A stretch of DNA of 64,000 bases, from positions 83,072 to 147,071 of the forward strand of contig NZ_AP018223.1 in NCBI RefSeq assembly GCF_002368035.1, written 5' to 3'. Made by a program: the position numbers and the translations under genes. Numbering within the stretch: position 1 is the stretch's first letter; the number at the start of each line of letters is the position of its first letter. The notes beneath the pieces were generated by a model, which saw nothing but the letters and a program-made list of their open reading frames with translations, did no database searches and was not told where the DNA came from. The DNA is from Nostoc linckia NIES-25. GTDB lineage: Bacteria; Cyanobacteriota; Cyanobacteriia; Cyanobacteriales; Nostocaceae. Shown here one piece after another: positions 54,783 through 64,000 of the stretch.

Positions 54783-54939
54783 CGCGAGTTCGACAGATGC
54801 CAAAGAACCCCACTTCCATTCCTCTCCTCGTTTCGAGGAGAGGCTTAGAAAGCCTAATTTTTCGTGCCTAATTCAGGATATTAAAGCCCCTCTCCGTCTC
54901 GAAGAGGGGTTGGGGAGAGGTTCATCGAACTCACGTTAA
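54779..54939. mobile_element. MITE-like element overlapping the cheR stop codon
   Basis: TTAACGCGAGTTCGA (54779-54793) and TCGAACTCACGTTAA (54925-54939) are inverted with one mismatch. The interior contains CCTCTCCTCG and CCCCTCTCCG hairpin parts. The stop TAA of the preceding gene (54780-54782) lies within the left end. Similar GTCGAATTCACG ends occur at 49738 and 52947. Confidence 0.6.
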
Positions 54940-55348
54940 ATTAACTTATCTCGACTTTATCTATTTTCTGGCAACGCTCAAGCTGACGCTGAAACCTTTG
55001 TGGGACAGTCGTTTTGCTTTTTGGTTTTTAGCGATAATCGGTGACACGGAAAAAGTTTTTGCCAATACAAGAGAAGCAAGTTCTTAATTTTGGATAAAGT
55101 CGAGCTAATAAACTTAAGAAGAGTTTACATATTTTTAAGTAAATTCATGAGTATTTTCAAAATTTCAATATACTAATTGTTAGTTAGGTTTTCAATTTGG
55201 GAATTTTAGTATATGTAAGCTTTTATAGTTTTAATAGTAGCCTTTGACTGTTTATCTGATACCAATTTTTAATTTTAGACTTTACTTCTAAGACATTATT
55301 AATTGTTAGGCTTACATCGAAAAACCCATTAAACATTGAAAACTAGAA
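54940..55348. other. Spacer before the chemoreceptor genes
   Basis: AT-rich, with no gene. It separates the first two Wsp-like genes from the rest and could hold a second promoter. Confidence 0.5.
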
Positions 55349-57031
55349 ATGCTGGATAACTGGAAGCTGAAAGATAGAACTTTACTAGGATTATCTATTC
55401 CCACAATTTTAATTTTTACTTTCAGTGTCATAGTTTATGCCACTACAAATCAAACAGAAAAAAGCTATAGACAGGTGGGAATTTCACACGAAGCCATTTT
55501 AGGAACAAATGATATGGCTTTGAGCGTATGTAATATCAATCTTTCAATTCGTCGATATTTATTTGAACCAAAACAGCATCAGGATGCTTTGGAGAGATAC
55601 AAAGTTTTTCAAAAAAGTTTTCAGGATGCTTTAAATCGCTCATCGAATGTTGTTGAAGACGCATTACAGAAACAAAAATTACAAGTAATGCAGAATACTT
55701 ATGAAGAACTTAATGATTTGATTAAAGAGACTCTGGCAACACCAGAGATCGAGCAAAATACAGTTGTAATAGAGAAATTCCTAAATGAATCAAGAGAGAT
55801 AAACGACAAATTTGGTCAATTAAACGATGAGTTTAATAGTCGAGAAAAAGAAATTATGGGACAAAGTATTACAGCTACAAAATCAATGCTTAATTTTATG
55901 AGCTTCTTAGCGGTGTTGGTGACACTTTCAACTATAGCGATCGCAGTTTTTGTAACTTCGATAATTTCCAAGGCTTTGGGCAGTAGAGTCTCTACTGCTG
56001 TAAATATAGCAGATAAAATTTCTGCTGGCGATTTAACCTCATCGTTGGCTGAAAATCAATCAAATGCTAAAGATGAAATTGGACAACTTTTGGAATCTTT
56101 TAAAACGATGATCCAAAAGCTGAGTAGTTTAATTCGTCAAGTACAAAGCTCAGGTATTCAAGTAATGACTTCAGCTACCCAGGTAGGCGCTTCTGGCAAA
56201 CAATTAGAAGCAACACTCTCAGAACAAATTGCCTCTACTAATGAAGTCACAGCCACAGCTAAAGAAATCGCCGCCACCTCCAGGGAACTAGTCAACACAA
56301 TGGAACAAGTGGTAACGATGTCGCAAGACACAACCACAGCCGCCAACGTCACCCAAAAAAATTTGATGCGAATGGAAACAAGTATACGACAGTTAGCAGA
56401 AGCGACAAATAGTATTGCTGCTAGATTGGGAACTATCAGCGAAAAAGCTAACAACATTAATAATATTGTTCTGACAATTACGAAAGTAGCCGACCAAACT
56501 AATTTACTATCTTTAAACGCAGCCATCGAAGCAGAGAAAGCAGGAGAATATGGCTTAGGTTTTGCTGTAGTCGCTAGAGAAATTCGCAGATTAGCAGACC
56601 AAACCGCAGTCGCCACCCTCGACATAGAACAAATGGTCAAACAGATGCAATCTTCCGTGTCTACAGGGGTAATGGAAATGGACAAATTTGCGGCTGAAGT
56701 TGGGCGGAGTGTGGCAGATGTTGGCAATATCAGTACGCAGATTGGGCAAATTATCCAACAAGTACAAGACTTGAATCCACGTTTTGAATCTGTCAACAAA
56801 GGGATGGAAATTCAATCGGTAGGGGCGCAACAAATCAGCGATGCGATGACGCAGTTGAGTAGTACTTCAGTGCAAACTGCTGATTCCCTGCGGGAAATTA
56901 ATCATGCGATCGCTCAACTCAATCAAGTCGCCCGTGGCTTACGTCAAGAAGTTTCTGTCTTCAAAGTGAAAGTAGAAAATGACTCATCTATTTCTAATCT
57001 TTCTCATATACCCGCATCACTAACAGCTTAA
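55349..57031 (+). CDS. Methyl-accepting chemotaxis protein, WspA-like, copy 1
   Basis: 560 residues. TM1 (12-31) and TM2 (about 180-205) flank a periplasmic helical bundle of about 150 residues, then HAMP and a long cytoplasmic coiled coil. The signalling tip contains LSLNAAIEAEKAGE and ARE-IRRLADQTAVATLDIEQMV. The arrangement fits surface- or contact-sensing WspA receptors. Its C-terminal half is nearly identical in sequence to the next receptor, so the two arose by duplication while their sensor domains diverged. The sensed signal is unknown. Confidence 0.9.
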   Translation: MLDNWKLKDRTLLGLSIPTILIFTFSVIVYATTNQTEKSYRQVGISHEAILGTNDMALSVCNINLSIRRYLFEPKQHQDALERYKVFQKSFQDALNRSSNVVEDALQKQKLQVMQNTYEELNDLIKETLATPEIEQNTVVIEKFLNESREINDKFGQLNDEFNSREKEIMGQSITATKSMLNFMSFLAVLVTLSTIAIAVFVTSIISKALGSRVSTAVNIADKISAGDLTSSLAENQSNAKDEIGQLLESFKTMIQKLSSLIRQVQSSGIQVMTSATQVGASGKQLEATLSEQIASTNEVTATAKEIAATSRELVNTMEQVVTMSQDTTTAANVTQKNLMRMETSIRQLAEATNSIAARLGTISEKANNINNIVLTITKVADQTNLLSLNAAIEAEKAGEYGLGFAVVAREIRRLADQTAVATLDIEQMVKQMQSSVSTGVMEMDKFAAEVGRSVADVGNISTQIGQIIQQVQDLNPRFESVNKGMEIQSVGAQQISDAMTQLSSTSVQTADSLREINHAIAQLNQVARGLRQEVSVFKVKVENDSSISNLSHIPASLTA

Positions 57032-57208
57032 GGAGGTCGGCGAAAAAAAACTACATTAAAAATACCCAAAAATCTGGAGTATAAACTTATTAATTTTATC
57101 CTTTAGTCTTTATACCTCAGCTTTTATGTATTGGCTTAATTTTTGTTCGCATAGCCCTAGTCACAGCCTTTAGAACAGTTGCGATCGCTCAAAGGGACAA
57201 TAAATTTA

Positions 57209-58978
57209 ATGTTCAAGAACATGACTTTGCAAACACGAATGCTCAATTCGTTTTTATTCATGGGGCTGATAGTACTCGTTGTTGCTTTAGTGGGATGGTT
57301 TACAACCAGCGAGTTAAATAATTGTATTGATATCCTTAGTAAAAATAATATACCTAGTATTAACGGGGTATGGAAGATTAACGAAGGACAGACACAAATT
57401 CAATCGGCAGAGCGCCTACTTTTCGATCCGGAAATCACCGTTGCTCAAAGACAGAATGCCTTAACTCAGATTCAGCTGGCTTGGAAACAAATTCAAGAAG
57501 GTACTAAGGAGTACGAAGCAACACCATTTAGTGAAGAAGAGAAGAAACAGTATGCAGTATTCCAGCAATATCTGGGTCTCTGGAAGCAAGTCCATGAGAA
57601 ATTTTTACAGATTGAGCAACGGTATAATCGACTCGGTATTCGCAATCCCTGGAAAAAATCCCTGGAATTAATTCGTCAGAAACAAGAAAATTCACCAGAA
57701 TTTACTAAGATTAAAACTGCATTGAAATTACGCCAGCAGATGGATTCGGACGCAACGAACAACAAAGAACCTTTATTTATCAAAAGTAAAGAGCAAGCAT
57801 TAAATCTGTTGAAATATCATCAAAATTATGCAGCAGAGACGCAAAAGGAAGTTGAGAAGAATGTGGCTCGCAGCATCTTGTGGATTTCTTTGGGGATCGT
57901 TATCGGCCCGATTACTGCCATCGTTTTGGGATTTGCGATCGCCCGACAAATTGCCAGTCAAGTTATCAGTGTAGTTGGGGTTGCAGAGGAGATTTCCCAA
58001 GGTAACTTGACTAACCAAATCAATGCTGACTCTAGTAGCAAAGATGAGATGGTTAGGCTATTAAGTGCTTTCTCGACAATGACCCAAAACCTGAACACCT
58101 TGATTAGTCAGGTACAAAACTCCGGAATGCAAGTAACTACTTCTGCTACTCAAATAGCTGCTTCCGGTAAGCAATTAGAAACAACGATAACGGAACAGGT
58201 AGCCTCTACCAATGAGGTGACTGCTGCTGCTAAAGAAATTGCTGCTACCTCCAAAGAATTGGTAAACACGATGGAACAAATCGTCACGATGTCGCAACTG
58301 ACAACCACAGCCGCAACTGTTAGCCAAAAAGATTTACTGCGGATGGAAACCACAATGCGACAGTTGGTAGAAGCCACTAATGCCATTGCGGCTCGACTGG
58401 GAGTCATTAGCGAAAAGGCTAACAATATTAATAATATTGTGGTGACAATTACTAAAGTGGCAGACCAGACAAATCTGCTGTCTTTAAATGCCGCCATTGA
58501 AGCAGAAAAAGCCGGAGAGTCTGGTTTAGGTTTTGCTGTGGTTGCTCGTGAAATCCGCCGACTGGCAGACCAAACCGCAGTTGCTACCCTCGACATTGAG
58601 CAGATGGTCAAGCAAATGCAATCGTCAGTCTCTACAGGCGTGATGGAAATGGATAAGTTTGCCGCAGAAGTAGGAAGAAGTATGGCTGATGTTGCCAGCA
58701 TCAGTACGCAGGTTGGGCAAATCATCCAGCAAGTGCAAGACTTGAATCCCCGTTTTGAGTTGGTGAATCGGGGGATGGAAACTCAATCTGTGGGAGCGCA
58801 ACAAATTAGTGAAGCAATGGTGCAGTTGAGTAGTACCTCTGTGCAAACTGCCGATTCTTTGCGGGAAATTAATCGTGCCATCGTCCAACTTAACCAAGTC
58901 GCACAAGGTTTGCGTCAGGGAATTACCCGATTTAAGGTAAAGGTCGAATATTCCGCCTCTGCACTCCTAGCCCCTTAA
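57209..58978 (+). CDS. Methyl-accepting chemotaxis protein, WspA-like, copy 2
   Basis: 589 residues from the ATG at 57209 (AAGGGA upstream); a TTG at 57179 would add ten. TM1 (about 9-31), a periplasmic helical sensor with an aromatic patch (QQYLGLWKQ), TM2 (about 222-244), HAMP and the signalling hairpin with LSLNAAIEAEKAGESGLG. The C-terminal 300 residues are colinear with copy 1, whereas the sensor domains have little in common. Two receptors feeding one CheA is unusual for a Wsp cluster. WspD follows 9 bp downstream. Confidence 0.9.
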   Translation: MFKNMTLQTRMLNSFLFMGLIVLVVALVGWFTTSELNNCIDILSKNNIPSINGVWKINEGQTQIQSAERLLFDPEITVAQRQNALTQIQLAWKQIQEGTKEYEATPFSEEEKKQYAVFQQYLGLWKQVHEKFLQIEQRYNRLGIRNPWKKSLELIRQKQENSPEFTKIKTALKLRQQMDSDATNNKEPLFIKSKEQALNLLKYHQNYAAETQKEVEKNVARSILWISLGIVIGPITAIVLGFAIARQIASQVISVVGVAEEISQGNLTNQINADSSSKDEMVRLLSAFSTMTQNLNTLISQVQNSGMQVTTSATQIAASGKQLETTITEQVASTNEVTAAAKEIAATSKELVNTMEQIVTMSQLTTTAATVSQKDLLRMETTMRQLVEATNAIAARLGVISEKANNINNIVVTITKVADQTNLLSLNAAIEAEKAGESGLGFAVVAREIRRLADQTAVATLDIEQMVKQMQSSVSTGVMEMDKFAAEVGRSMADVASISTQVGQIIQQVQDLNPRFELVNRGMETQSVGAQQISEAMVQLSSTSVQTADSLREINRAIVQLNQVAQGLRQGITRFKVKVEYSASALLAP

Positions 58979-58987
58979 GCAACCGCT

Positions 58988-59734
58988 ATGAATACGATCG
59001 CTACCCAATTACAGATGGAAAGTTGCTGGAATTTTATTGGCATTGAAGGCGATCGCTCTTGTCCGCAACTATCTACATATGCTCACTGTCGCAATTGCCC
59101 GGTTTATTCGGCATCTGGTCGCTACTTACTAGAACGAGCGACACCAGAACAATATCGCCATGAGTGGACGCAATTACTTGCACAATCTCAAGCCGAGAAA
59201 AATCCGCAAATGCCTACTTATGCCTCGACGACAACGGAAACTTTGGCAGTTGTGATTTTTCGTTTGCAACGGGAATGGCTGGCGCTTCCCGCTCAAGTCT
59301 TCAAAGAAACGACTCCTCCGAGTGCGATCCATACCCTACCCCATCGTCACAACCAAGTATTGCGAGGATTAATTAATATTCGCGGTGAATTGCTTTTGTG
59401 TGTTTCCCTCAACCACTTGTTAAATATCGAATCTAGCGATACTCCCCTACAAGCGCTCAGTCCAGTGGTGCATTCCCGTATGGTAGTGATTGAAAAAGCT
59501 GGTAAAGCTTGGGTGTTTCCAGTAGATGAACTCTATGGTCTACACCGATTCGCTCGTCAGGAATTGCACGATGCTTCGAGGAATATGACTCAAACAAGCC
59601 AAACTTATACTAAAGGCTTATTCTCCTGGCAACCTGCAAATTTTCAGACATCGCAACACGAAGTGCGACCGCATACTGTCAGCTATTTAGATGATGAATT
59701 ATTATTTACCACTTTGGCGAGGAAGGCGCAGTAA
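58988..59734 (+). CDS. CheW-like protein with N-terminal Cys motif, WspD-like
   Basis: 248 residues. The N-terminal CWNFIGIEGDRSCP...HCRNCPVYSASGRYLLERA is the diagnostic Cys-rich element of WspD; it resembles a four-Cys metal or structural site (C13, C25, C34, C37). A CheW domain follows (about 80-245; FRLQREWLALPAQVF, LRGLINIRGELLLCVSL). It probably couples CheA to one of the two receptors, in parallel with the first CheW. It sits in the tightly packed WspADEF run. Confidence 0.9.
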   Translation: MNTIATQLQMESCWNFIGIEGDRSCPQLSTYAHCRNCPVYSASGRYLLERATPEQYRHEWTQLLAQSQAEKNPQMPTYASTTTETLAVVIFRLQREWLALPAQVFKETTPPSAIHTLPHRHNQVLRGLINIRGELLLCVSLNHLLNIESSDTPLQALSPVVHSRMVVIEKAGKAWVFPVDELYGLHRFARQELHDASRNMTQTSQTYTKGLFSWQPANFQTSQHEVRPHTVSYLDDELLFTTLARKAQ

Positions 59735-61983
59735 TGATAGAAGACTCAGATCTAAGTCAGTTTTCTTTGTTGGATTTATTCAATATAGAAGTCAAAACTC
59801 AGGTTGTGGTGCTGAATAACTGTTTGTTGGCACTGGAAACAAAGCCCGATCCCAAATCAGAATTAGCAGCCTTAATGCGGGCAGCCCATTGTATTAAAGG
59901 TGCAGCTAGGATTGTTCAAATTGAGCCAGCTGTCACCCTAGCCCATGTAATGGAAGATTGTTTTAGTGCGGCTCAAGCGGGAACAGTTACTTTAACTGCC
60001 GATCGCGTTGATGTTTTGTTGCAAGGGGTAGATTTGCTGCAACACATAGCCCAAAACCCCAATCTGCAACCAGGAAATAATCCTCATATTCAATCGCTAG
60101 TTAATGCGATCGCTAATATTTCGACTTGTGTAAATATCCCGGTAATTGTTCCACAAGTAAATATCCTACAGCCAACACCGCAGATAGAATCTCTGCAACC
60201 GGAAATCATCCCCTCCCCAGTTGAAGAATTAGTTACTACCCAAAACCGAAGTGTACGAGTGAGTACAGATAATCTCAATCGCTTGATGGGATTAGCCGGG
60301 GAAACGATAGTCGCAACCAAGTGGTTAGAACCATTTACAGACTCTTTTTTAAACGTCAGAGCGAATCAACTAGAGCTATCTAACTTAGTAGCTAAGTTAC
60401 AAGAATTATTGAGCGATCGCCCACTCGATAAACACATTAAAGAACATTTGAGCGCGGTACATCAAAAAACCAGCGAATGCAGTCAGTTGATTAGCGATCG
60501 GCAAAACGAATTAGAATCATTTTCTCAACGTTCTGGAAATCTTGCCCAGCGCCTCTATCGGGAAGTAATTGCAACGCGAATGTGTTCCTTTGCTGAGGGC
60601 GGACAAGGTTTTCCCCGCATGGTACGCGACCTCTCGCGGCAGTTGGGTAAACAGGTGAAGCTGGAAATTAAGGGTAAGTATACCTTAGTAGACCGGGATA
60701 TTCTCGACCGATTAGAAGCGCCTCTAACTCACATCCTCAGAAATGCGATCGATCACGGCATCGAATCTCCCCAACACCGACTAGCCGCAGGCAAACCAGA
60801 AGAAGGAACCATTGAAATCGAAGTTGTCCATCGTGCTGGGATGTTATTTATCACTATCTCTGACGATGGCCGGGGAATTGATGTCGAATTTTTGCGTCAA
60901 GAAGTCGTTAGAAAAAAAATGACAAACGCAGAAATGGCAGCCCAACTGACCGAAGCTGAGTTAATGGAATTTCTGTTATTACCTGGGTTCTCCACTACCC
61001 AGGTTGTTACGGAAATTTCTGGGCGTGGTGTAGGGTTAGATATCGTCCATAGCACAGTGCGGGAAGTTGGCGGGACGCTGCGGGCAGTTTCTCACCCAGG
61101 AAAAGGTATGGCCTTTTACTTACAATTACCCCTTACCCTATCGGTAGTTCGCACTCTGTTAGTTGAAATTGCTGGCGAACCATATGCTTTTGGGCTGGCA
61201 AGAATCGAACAAGTGCTGATGTTATCCAAGTCAGAGATTGCTGTTTCAGAAAATCGCCCGTTTTTCTTACTGAACAATCAACCTGTGGAGTTAATTTCGG
61301 CGCGTCAAGTTTTAGAGTTACCCTCACCGGCGGTAAATCCAGACTTACTACCAGTGGTTGTAATTAGCGATCGCCTCAACCATTATGGATTAGTTGTTGA
61401 CCGATTTCTCGGCGAACACAGTTTAGTTGTCCGTCCTTTAGATTCCCGCCTCGGTAAAGTCCCCAACATTAGCGCCGCCGCTTTGATGGATGACGGTTCT
61501 CCAGTATTAATTGTCGATGTCGAAGATTTAGTACGTTCTATTGCTAAGGTGTTTTCTAGCGGACAACTTAGTCAAGTGAATCAGTCAGCGCGTCAGGTAC
61601 TAACTAAAACCTACAAACGTGTATTAGTTGTCGATGATTCGATTACCGTCCGCGAAATGGAACGCAAACTTTTAGAAAATAACAGTTACAAAGTTGATGT
61701 AGCAGTTAATGGTATTGATGGTTGGAATGCAATCCGCGGCAGCGATTATGACTTAGTAATTACAGATATTGATATGCCACGGATGAATGGCTTTGAACTC
61801 ACCAGCCAAATTAAAGCCCATGCCAAATTGAAGCAAATACCCGTGATTATTGTCTCCTACAAAGACCGCGAAGAAGACCGAATTCAAGGCTTAGAAGCTG
61901 GTGCAGATTACTATCTCACCAAAAGCAGTTTTCATGATGACACTTTGTTAAAAGCGGTAATTGACTTAATTGGTGAGGGTTAA
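59734..61983 (+). CDS. Hybrid CheA kinase with C-terminal receiver, WspE-like
   Basis: 749 residues. Hpt P1 domain with phospho-acceptor H52 (AAHCIKGAARI), no evident P2 docking domain, then dimerisation helices, HATPase (N-box HILRNAIDHGIE, G1 DDGRGID, G2 GRGVGLDIV) and a CheW-like P5. A receiver follows with D678 in VITDIDMPRMNG and DDS acidic pair. CheA-REC fusion is typical of WspE. The start shares one base with wspD. The receiver may drain phosphate or control output to CheB and WspR. Confidence 0.93.
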   Translation: MIEDSDLSQFSLLDLFNIEVKTQVVVLNNCLLALETKPDPKSELAALMRAAHCIKGAARIVQIEPAVTLAHVMEDCFSAAQAGTVTLTADRVDVLLQGVDLLQHIAQNPNLQPGNNPHIQSLVNAIANISTCVNIPVIVPQVNILQPTPQIESLQPEIIPSPVEELVTTQNRSVRVSTDNLNRLMGLAGETIVATKWLEPFTDSFLNVRANQLELSNLVAKLQELLSDRPLDKHIKEHLSAVHQKTSECSQLISDRQNELESFSQRSGNLAQRLYREVIATRMCSFAEGGQGFPRMVRDLSRQLGKQVKLEIKGKYTLVDRDILDRLEAPLTHILRNAIDHGIESPQHRLAAGKPEEGTIEIEVVHRAGMLFITISDDGRGIDVEFLRQEVVRKKMTNAEMAAQLTEAELMEFLLLPGFSTTQVVTEISGRGVGLDIVHSTVREVGGTLRAVSHPGKGMAFYLQLPLTLSVVRTLLVEIAGEPYAFGLARIEQVLMLSKSEIAVSENRPFFLLNNQPVELISARQVLELPSPAVNPDLLPVVVISDRLNHYGLVVDRFLGEHSLVVRPLDSRLGKVPNISAAALMDDGSPVLIVDVEDLVRSIAKVFSSGQLSQVNQSARQVLTKTYKRVLVVDDSITVREMERKLLENNSYKVDVAVNGIDGWNAIRGSDYDLVITDIDMPRMNGFELTSQIKAHAKLKQIPVIIVSYKDREEDRIQGLEAGADYYLTKSSFHDDTLLKAVIDLIGEG

Positions 61984-61986
61984 TTA

Positions 61987-63000
61987 ATGAGAATTGCCAT
62001 TGTCAACGATATGCGGATGGCGGTTGAGGCGCTGCGGCGGATTCTAGCCACAATACCAGACTATGATTTGGCTTGGGTTGCCTATGATGGTGAAGAAGCT
62101 GTTAGTAAATGTGTAGTTGATACCCCCGATCTCATTTTGATGGATGTCTTGATGCCGTGCATGGATGGAGTGGAAGCCACACGGCAAATTATGAGCAAAT
62201 CTCCTTGTGCAATTATGATAGTAACTGCCAGCGTTAATCAATATGCTGGCAATGTATTGGAAGCCATGACTTATGGAGCTTTGGATGCAATCAATACACC
62301 TGTTGAGGGTAGTGTAGGTCTACTCAAAAAAATTAGCACGATCGCTAAATTAATTGGTAAATCTTCTCAGCTGCGAACAGTTAAAACCAGAGTTTTCTCT
62401 AAATCATTACCACCACTTATTGTCATTGGCGCTTCCACGGGCGGCCCTCAGACATTGGTCAAGATTCTTTCGCAATTTCCCCAAGATTTTCCCGCTGCTG
62501 TAGCGATCGTTCAACATTTAGATGCTCAGTTTGCTCCAGGTTTTGCGGCTTGGTTAAATGAGCAAATTCTCTTACCTGTAGAAATAGCAGCTAAAGGTTC
62601 TAGACCGCAACCAGGAAAAATTCTTTTAGCGGGTACAAATCATCATCTCGTCATGGGTTCTAACCTGAGTTTTGACTATGATGAACAACCATCAAACTGT
62701 TCTTATCGTCCATCAATCGATGTCTTATTCAAAAGTGTGGCAAATCGTTGGACTGGACAAGGAATTGCGGTGTTACTTACAGGTATGGGAAGAGATGGCG
62801 CTCAAGGTTTAAAACTCTTGCGGGAAGCTGGTTGGCACACCATTGCCCAAAACCGCGAAACTTGCACTGTATATGGTATGCCTAAAGCTGCGGTGGAATT
62901 GCAAGCCGCTGTGGAAGTTTTACCAGTCGATGCGATCGCTCCTGCTTGTACCAAGTTATTACGGATGTCAGCAAATCGGACTATATTAAATAATTTTTAA
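61987..63000 (+). CDS. CheB methylesterase, WspF-like
   Basis: 337 residues. Receiver with D53 in LMDVLMPCMDG, then a CheB catalytic domain with S150 (GASTGG), H177 (VQHLD) and D270 (GMGRDGAQG). It removes methyl groups from the receptors and is activated by CheA phosphorylation. In the Wsp system loss of WspF raises c-di-GMP. It starts 3 bp after the CheA stop and is the last gene before a 430-bp gap preceding the WspR-like gene. Confidence 0.93.
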   Translation: MRIAIVNDMRMAVEALRRILATIPDYDLAWVAYDGEEAVSKCVVDTPDLILMDVLMPCMDGVEATRQIMSKSPCAIMIVTASVNQYAGNVLEAMTYGALDAINTPVEGSVGLLKKISTIAKLIGKSSQLRTVKTRVFSKSLPPLIVIGASTGGPQTLVKILSQFPQDFPAAVAIVQHLDAQFAPGFAAWLNEQILLPVEIAAKGSRPQPGKILLAGTNHHLVMGSNLSFDYDEQPSNCSYRPSIDVLFKSVANRWTGQGIAVLLTGMGRDGAQGLKLLREAGWHTIAQNRETCTVYGMPKAAVELQAAVEVLPVDAIAPACTKLLRMSANRTILNNF

Positions 63001-63430
63001 TGCCGTATAATTACTGTTTTTCTCTTAATAAATAAAATTAATTAAAATCAAATTTTTATCAAACATAATACATGCATAAGTCGCCAGAATTCTCTTGCTT
63101 GTATTGCAGTGCGGCTGGCAGTTAGAGCAGCGATTTTCCGTGTCCGCGTTCGCGTAGCGTCTCGTAGAGAGCGTCTGAATAAATGGGTTTAAGACTCCCA
63201 CCTTTCTTGAAGTTTAGCGGTCTTGAATCAGCAGTGGATCTGAATCTTCCACCGATCGCATTCTGATTTCTGAATTATTCAATTTAAATATATTTACTTT
63301 ACAAAAGTATTTAATTCTCCTTTTGTTTATATTGTGTAACATATTATATTTTATATTGATTGAGTTATAATCGACCCGATCGAGTAACCAATGTAGAAAA
63401 CTTTATTGAAAAAAATTGAGTAATAATTAC
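63001..63430. other. Spacer before the WspR-like gene
   Basis: AT-rich. It contains a GCGTTCGCGTAGCGTCTC-type dispersed repeat (about 63145-63175). No gene. A separate promoter for the wspR-like gene is likely. Confidence 0.5.
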
Positions 63431-64000
63431 ATGATAAACCCACTCAGCCCTATCTCTCAACTCCAAGCAACAGAAATTTTGTTACCTAAATTAGGTTTAA
63501 AATTGGCATCGACAGACTGTGTAAATGAAGTCAAACTTAACACAGAAAATGTCAATGTTTTGTTAATCGACGATCAAAAAATAATTGGTGAGGCAATCAG
63601 TAGAATTATTGCTAACGAAGCGGATATTGTTTTTAATTATCTCAGCGACTCAACTCAAGCAATTCAAAAAGCGATCGCTATTGAGCCAACGGTGATTCTT
63701 TTAGATTTGATCATGCCAGACATGGATGGCTTAATGCTGCTGCGTTGGTTTCGTTCTCATCCTTCAACTCGTGATATTCCCATCATCATGTTATCGAGTA
63801 AAGAAGAAGCAAAACTCAAAGCAGAAGCCTTTGCTGAGGGAGCAAATGACTACTTAATTAAATTACCTGATGCTATTGAGTTAATTGCCCGCATCCGCTA
63901 TCATTCCAAGGCTTACAATAATCTCAAGGCACTCTCAACTGCAACTGCAACTGCCAAACTACAAGCACAGGAACTAGAACATACTGTACGCAAATTGCAA
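63431..64000 (+). CDS. WspR-like response regulator, truncated by window end
   Basis: 190 residues are visible, with no stop. A receiver (about 42-165) has acidic pair DD (47-48) and phospho-acceptor D92 in ILLDLIMPDMDG. Instead of the usual K-P, it has the KLPDAIELIARIRYHSKAY segment that characterises WspR. A long alpha-helical stalk begins (LKALSTATATAKLQAQELEHTVRKLQ). A GGDEF domain is expected next, outside the window. WspR makes c-di-GMP when phosphorylated by WspE and assembles through its stalk. Confidence 0.9.
   Translation, partial: MINPLSPISQLQATEILLPKLGLKLASTDCVNEVKLNTENVNVLLIDDQKIIGEAISRIIANEADIVFNYLSDSTQAIQKAIAIEPTVILLDLIMPDMDGLMLLRWFRSHPSTRDIPIIMLSSKEEAKLKAEAFAEGANDYLIKLPDAIELIARIRYHSKAYNNLKALSTATATAKLQAQELEHTVRKLQ

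Overview
The window looks like chromosomal DNA of a filamentous, probably Nostocales-type cyanobacterium. This rests on many GCGATCGC (HIP1) octamers, tandem heptamer repeats of the CCCCAAT, GGCAGAA and AATGACA kinds, dispersed GC-rich palindromes, and large multi-PAS hybrid kinases. No tRNA, rRNA, CRISPR array or prophage was seen. Most genes are ordinary chromosomal ones, separated by long repeat-rich spacers that hold several short inverted-repeat (MITE-like) elements.

Layout. 1-5.8 kb: 3' end of an RTX repeat protein, an M14 zinc carboxypeptidase, a CIRCE-like operator ahead of a small unknown gene, and a second small gene. 6.2-18 kb: a LOV-domain hybrid histidine kinase overlapping a receiver-GGDEF gene, a TpsB/FhaC-type outer-membrane transporter, and an FHA-PAS-GAF-GGDEF-EAL protein. 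18.3-21.8 kb: an overlapping four-gene efflux operon (ABC ATPase, ABC-2 permease, MarR regulator, MFS exporter). 21.9-30 kb: a second hybrid kinase, a decayed Rpn-family nuclease gene, a selenium-binding protein/methanethiol oxidase, and a complete RTX protein. 30.6-36.2 kb: an aldo/keto reductase with a frameshifted tail, a TTC38-like TPR protein, a [2Fe-2S] ferredoxin, a DUF3131 protein, and an acetyltransferase whose end is replaced by a repeat. 36.6-45.1 kb: a dienelactone hydrolase and a sulfonate cluster with three SsuA-like lipoproteins, SsuD and an NtaA-like flavin monooxygenase; no SsuB or SsuC is present. An RRM protein and a HAD hydrolase lie inside it. 45.6-49.5 kb: a VOC protein, an alpha/beta hydrolase, a fasciclin protein, a small membrane protein and a stand-alone photolyase-N-terminal-like protein.

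50-53 kb: a cobalamin riboswitch leads a cobG-cobH-cobI operon. 53-64 kb: a complete Wsp-like chemosensory cluster in the order CheW, CheR-TPR, two chemoreceptors, WspD-like CheW, CheA-receiver, CheB and a WspR-like receiver that runs off the window end.

The strongest theme is c-di-GMP and surface behaviour: a LOV kinase beside a diguanylate cyclase, a dual GGDEF-EAL protein, a Wsp-type cluster, two RTX proteins, a fasciclin protein and a two-partner secretion pore. The second theme is organosulfur use. The third is small mobile repeats that have altered gene ends: the acetyltransferase C-terminus, the cheR stop codon, the leader of the TpsB gene, and the start codon at 49063.
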